DNA of 64,000 nt from Pegea sp. RAD2-039 (taxonomy: Eukaryota > Chordata > Thaliacea > Salpida > Salpidae), in assembly GCA_034620365.1 (NCBI GenBank), contig JAQGEQ010000046.1:434001-498000 (forward strand), given 5' to 3'. Below, piece by piece: positions 62,801-64,000 of this stretch (positions within the stretch are counted from its first letter, which is position 1; each line of letters opens with the position of its first letter). Position numbers and translations under genes: made by a program. The notes below the pieces were generated by a model. The model ran no database searches, was not told where the DNA came from, and saw nothing but the letters and a program-made list of their open reading frames with translations.

Positions 62801-64000
62801 AACGGAAAACTTGATTTAATCTTAGTCTAGATCTCTAAACTTCTTCTAACCGTCTTCTGCTACATTACAACCACTTGGTGGCGTTGCATCCAGTGAAGAA
62901 CAGAAATCTCCATGACAAGAACTCATTTCACAATTGTCAACTTCCAAGCCACTTGCATACTTGGTATACTCTCTAATTTCTTTACAAGTATACATCTTAG
63001 AAGGATCAATACATTGTCCGCTCTCAACATTCACTAAATAAAACAAGTCATAATTACAATAGGCTCTTTTTGACAAAATAATTATTATGGACATTATCAA
63101 AATAACAAACATTAGCTTATAGTTTCAAACCTCTATAATCACTTGACACAACTTCATATGTTTCGTACAAACATAGAGATTCTGAATCTTTACATATTGC
63201 TTCAACAGTATTATCACTTATAACCATTTCGTTCAAGATCGATCTATCACCAGTTACACATTTTCTATCTAAAAATTAAATATTTTCACTTTTGTATCAG
63301 CAAAAAGTAAAGCATTTTTTACTGTTCAAGTGAAAAAATATCTCTTCTCATTTATATTTTGATTAAAATTATTGATTATATTAAAGATTCAAAGAATACA
63401 ACATCTTATTTAAATCAGTTTTTACTACATAGATGTAAATATAAGTTTTGTTTATACTAAAATCTAAACTTAGAGTTAGTTATATTTACAAATATCAAAT
63501 AAAATAATTTACTTGTTTCACAACTAAACACTGTTGGTTGTTTCTGATAAAACTTTTCCAATGATTCAGCAATTTGTCGAGCAACTTTATTTTCACAATC
63601 ATACTTTCGAGCATTTGCTAATGAAACATTTCGAACAAACTCGCCATAAACTCTGCAAAAAATTACAAAATATTCTTTTAGTTTCATTCTTAATCAACTT
63701 AATTTCAAATCAGTTGAAATTTCAGGAATTTGGCAAATAAGAAACATTTCTTTATTTAATTATGAAACCAAACTAACGGAAGAAAGAATTATTTTCTGAT
63801 AGTTTATTTAAAATAATTGTTTCTAAGCAAAGATCTTAGTTTGAATCTTAAACTTTTTCATAAAACACGAAAAAACTCTTACCGACAAGAATCTTCACCA
63901 TACGAAGATTGTAAGTAGGCAAATAAATCGTTGTTTTCAATCAAATCTTCTTTTTCAAACATTTCATTATAATGTAAGATTTCTTGAAAACTTGGAATCC
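46252..64000 (-). CDS. Giant modular cysteine-rich protein, at least ten tandem modules of about 338 aa (5' end outside window)
   Basis: Minus-strand gene whose 3' end, a TAA at 46254-46252, is in view. Each module is six exons, here A to F, with lengths near 138, 183, 109, 112, 332 and 140 bases (1,014 in all, a multiple of three) and the same intron phases throughout, so modules can be added or lost without shifting frame. Signatures: A, CVTGDR ... VEAIC ... LCLYE; B, VESGQC ... YTCKEI ... C ... C ... C ... C; C, QVLPSC ... C ... C; D, C ... CLVGRCPTVLDDVPGLRASY; E, about 110 mainly helical residues with LC, C and C; F, C ... C. About 20 cysteines per module are kept across diverged copies, which suggests a secreted or extracellular disulfide-rich protein. 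No membrane segment follows the last module. I do not recognise the family. Nine complete modules and part of a tenth lie in the window, over 3,000 residues. The promoter, signal peptide and first modules lie to the right. One exon is disrupted (see module 6). Confidence 0.75.
47999..50229 (-). repeat. Module 2 (diverged, holds a SINE)
   Basis: Exons A 50229-50092, B 49989-49807, C 49752-49644, D 48900-48789, E 48718-48375 and F 48150-47999. The C to D intron is 743 bases, much longer than in other modules, because the SINE at 49027-49430 lies in it. D reads CLQGKCPTILDDVVGFRSLF. Confidence 0.8.
49027..49430 (+). mobile_element. tRNA-derived SINE, copy B (in the C-D intron of module 2)
   Basis: The head is tRNA-like: box A-type TAGTGTAGCGG at 49036-49046 followed by TTATCAC, and box B-type GTTCGACAG at 49081-49089. 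The acceptor-stem ends ATCTGTG and CACATAT can pair with one mismatch, but the T-arm is poorly paired, so this is not a working tRNA. The word GACACATATTTGCGACA at about 49096 and the following GGAAAAGTCTAT are shared with copy A. The body is about 330 bases and ends near AACAGGCCAT and a T-rich tail. It has no coding capacity, so it must rely on a LINE partner. It is antisense to the host gene. Confidence 0.75.
50334..51830 (-). repeat. Module 3 (diverged)
   Basis: Exons A 51830-51687, B 51609-51424, C 51362-51254, D 51106-50995, E 50921-50593 and F 50497-50334. C and D keep the standard 109 and 112 bases. D reads CLLGTCPSVLDRIPGLRASY, the diverged copy closest to the homogenised set. Confidence 0.8.
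52027..53670 (-). repeat. Module 4 (diverged)
   Basis: Exons A 53670-53530, B 53432-53250, C 53142-53034, D 52880-52769, E 52710-52379 and F 52184-52027. E is 332 bases, as in the homogenised copies. D reads CLTGRCNTVLDDVSGLRSEY, with Asn in place of the Pro found in all other copies. Confidence 0.8.
53824..55409 (-). repeat. Module 5 (first of the near-identical copies)
   Basis: Exons A 55409-55272, B 55174-54992, C 54841-54733, D 54593-54482, E 54410-54079 and F 53978-53824. E to A match module 6 almost base for base. The E-F intron is about 100 bases, some 130 shorter than in later copies, and F ends with a different donor (155 bases instead of 140), so this copy is the boundary of the homogenised array. 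Confidence 0.82.
55654..57339 (-). repeat. Module 6 (near-identical copy with a disrupted F exon)
   Basis: Exons A 57339-57202, B 57104-56922, C 56771-56663, D 56523-56412, E 56340-56009 and F 55778-55654. F is 125 bases instead of 140. A one-base loss after GTTCGAAA and a loss of about 14 bases 20 bases further on leave the total change a multiple of three, but the shifted segment between them contains stops. In this assembly the frame therefore ends here unless the exon is bypassed, and skipping F alone would shift the frame. Confidence 0.78.
57584..59284 (-). repeat. Module 7 (near-identical copy)
   Basis: Exons A 59284-59147, B 59049-58867, C 58716-58608, D 58468-58357, E 58285-57954 and F 57723-57584. 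F is intact at 140 bases but carries QKYCCAVK where modules 8 and 9 have QKYDCENK, adding a cysteine. Module 6 shares part of the altered bases, suggesting that these two copies exchanged sequence or share a recent parent. Confidence 0.82.
59529..61323 (-). repeat. Module 8 (near-identical copy with a longer E-F intron)
   Basis: Exons A 61323-61186, B 61088-60906, C 60755-60647, D 60507-60396, E 60324-59993 and F 59668-59529. The E-F intron carries about 94 extra bases at 59820-59990 that partly repeat the end of exon E and its donor, which lengthens the period from 1,945 to 2,039. B has Glu for Asp in LEVENC. Confidence 0.82.
61568..63268 (-). repeat. Module 9 (near-identical copy)
   Basis: Exons A 63268-63131, B 63033-62851, C 62700-62592, D 62452-62341, E 62269-61938 and F 61707-61568. 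Exon E encodes the same residues as in modules 5 to 8. A carries small changes (for example at 63181 and 63196). Confidence 0.82.
63513..64000 (-). repeat. Module 10 (cut by the window edge)
   Basis: Only F (63652-63513) and the last part of E (64000-63883) are in view. F reads NARKYDCENK, with Arg where the next copies have Gln. The sequence runs off the window still within the array, so further modules probably lie to the right. Confidence 0.82.

Noticed and set aside
53824-64000. Tandem 1.9-kb repeats as satellite DNA or a CRISPR-like array
   Set aside because: Each unit has six exons with preserved frame, cysteines and splice sites, so it is a coding array, not satellite or CRISPR.

Overview
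The window is AT-rich nuclear DNA from an invertebrate animal. The evidence is intron-split genes with GT-AG splice sites, many introns of 41 to 75 bases beside others of several hundred bases, and animal-specific proteins (a syndecan and a CARD plus death-domain adaptor). I cannot name the phylum from sequence alone. Most genes were found by joining exons by hand, because introns break nearly all long reading frames.

Layout, left to right. 1-90: the first coding exon of ENY2 (minus), cut by the window edge. 2456-2942: two possible orphan exons (minus). 3655-9635: a long plus-strand gene for a charged coiled-coil protein with a possible GAS2/GAR-like N-terminus; its introns are packed with TGACGTCA palindromes. 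11218-13760: a four-exon gene for a 113-residue protein with one degenerate EF-hand-like segment. 18059-19044: a complete syndecan (minus, six exons). 25275-28365: rabenosyn-5 (plus, ten exons). 28506-29253: a CRADD/RAIDD-like CARD plus death-domain adaptor (minus), tail-to-tail with rabenosyn-5. 31381-33555: an RBM4/Lark-like RNA-binding protein (plus). 37515-38429: the very-long-chain enoyl-CoA reductase TECR (plus, one coding exon). 40946-41798 and 41907-43380: two paralogues of the beta-hydroxyacid dehydrogenase (HIBADH/GLYR1) superfamily, arranged tail-to-tail, both apparently without a working active site.

46252-64000 is the most unusual part. It is one minus-strand locus built from at least ten tandem copies of a six-exon, about 338-residue, cysteine-rich module that I do not recognise. 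The four copies nearest the 3' end are diverged. The rest are near-identical in exons and introns, with a period of 1.93 to 2.04 kb, so this is an actively expanding or homogenising array. One copy has a disrupted sixth exon. The locus starts beyond the right edge of the window.

Two copies of a tRNA-derived SINE (44146-44482 and 49027-49430) belong to one family; the second lies inside an intron of the modular gene. I see no retroviral, LTR or Polinton-like element, no CRISPR array and no rRNA gene. The genes do not form an operon; they are ordinary separate animal genes serving endocytosis, apoptosis signalling, RNA processing, lipid elongation and the cell surface. Long stretches between them are AT-rich with no recognisable content.
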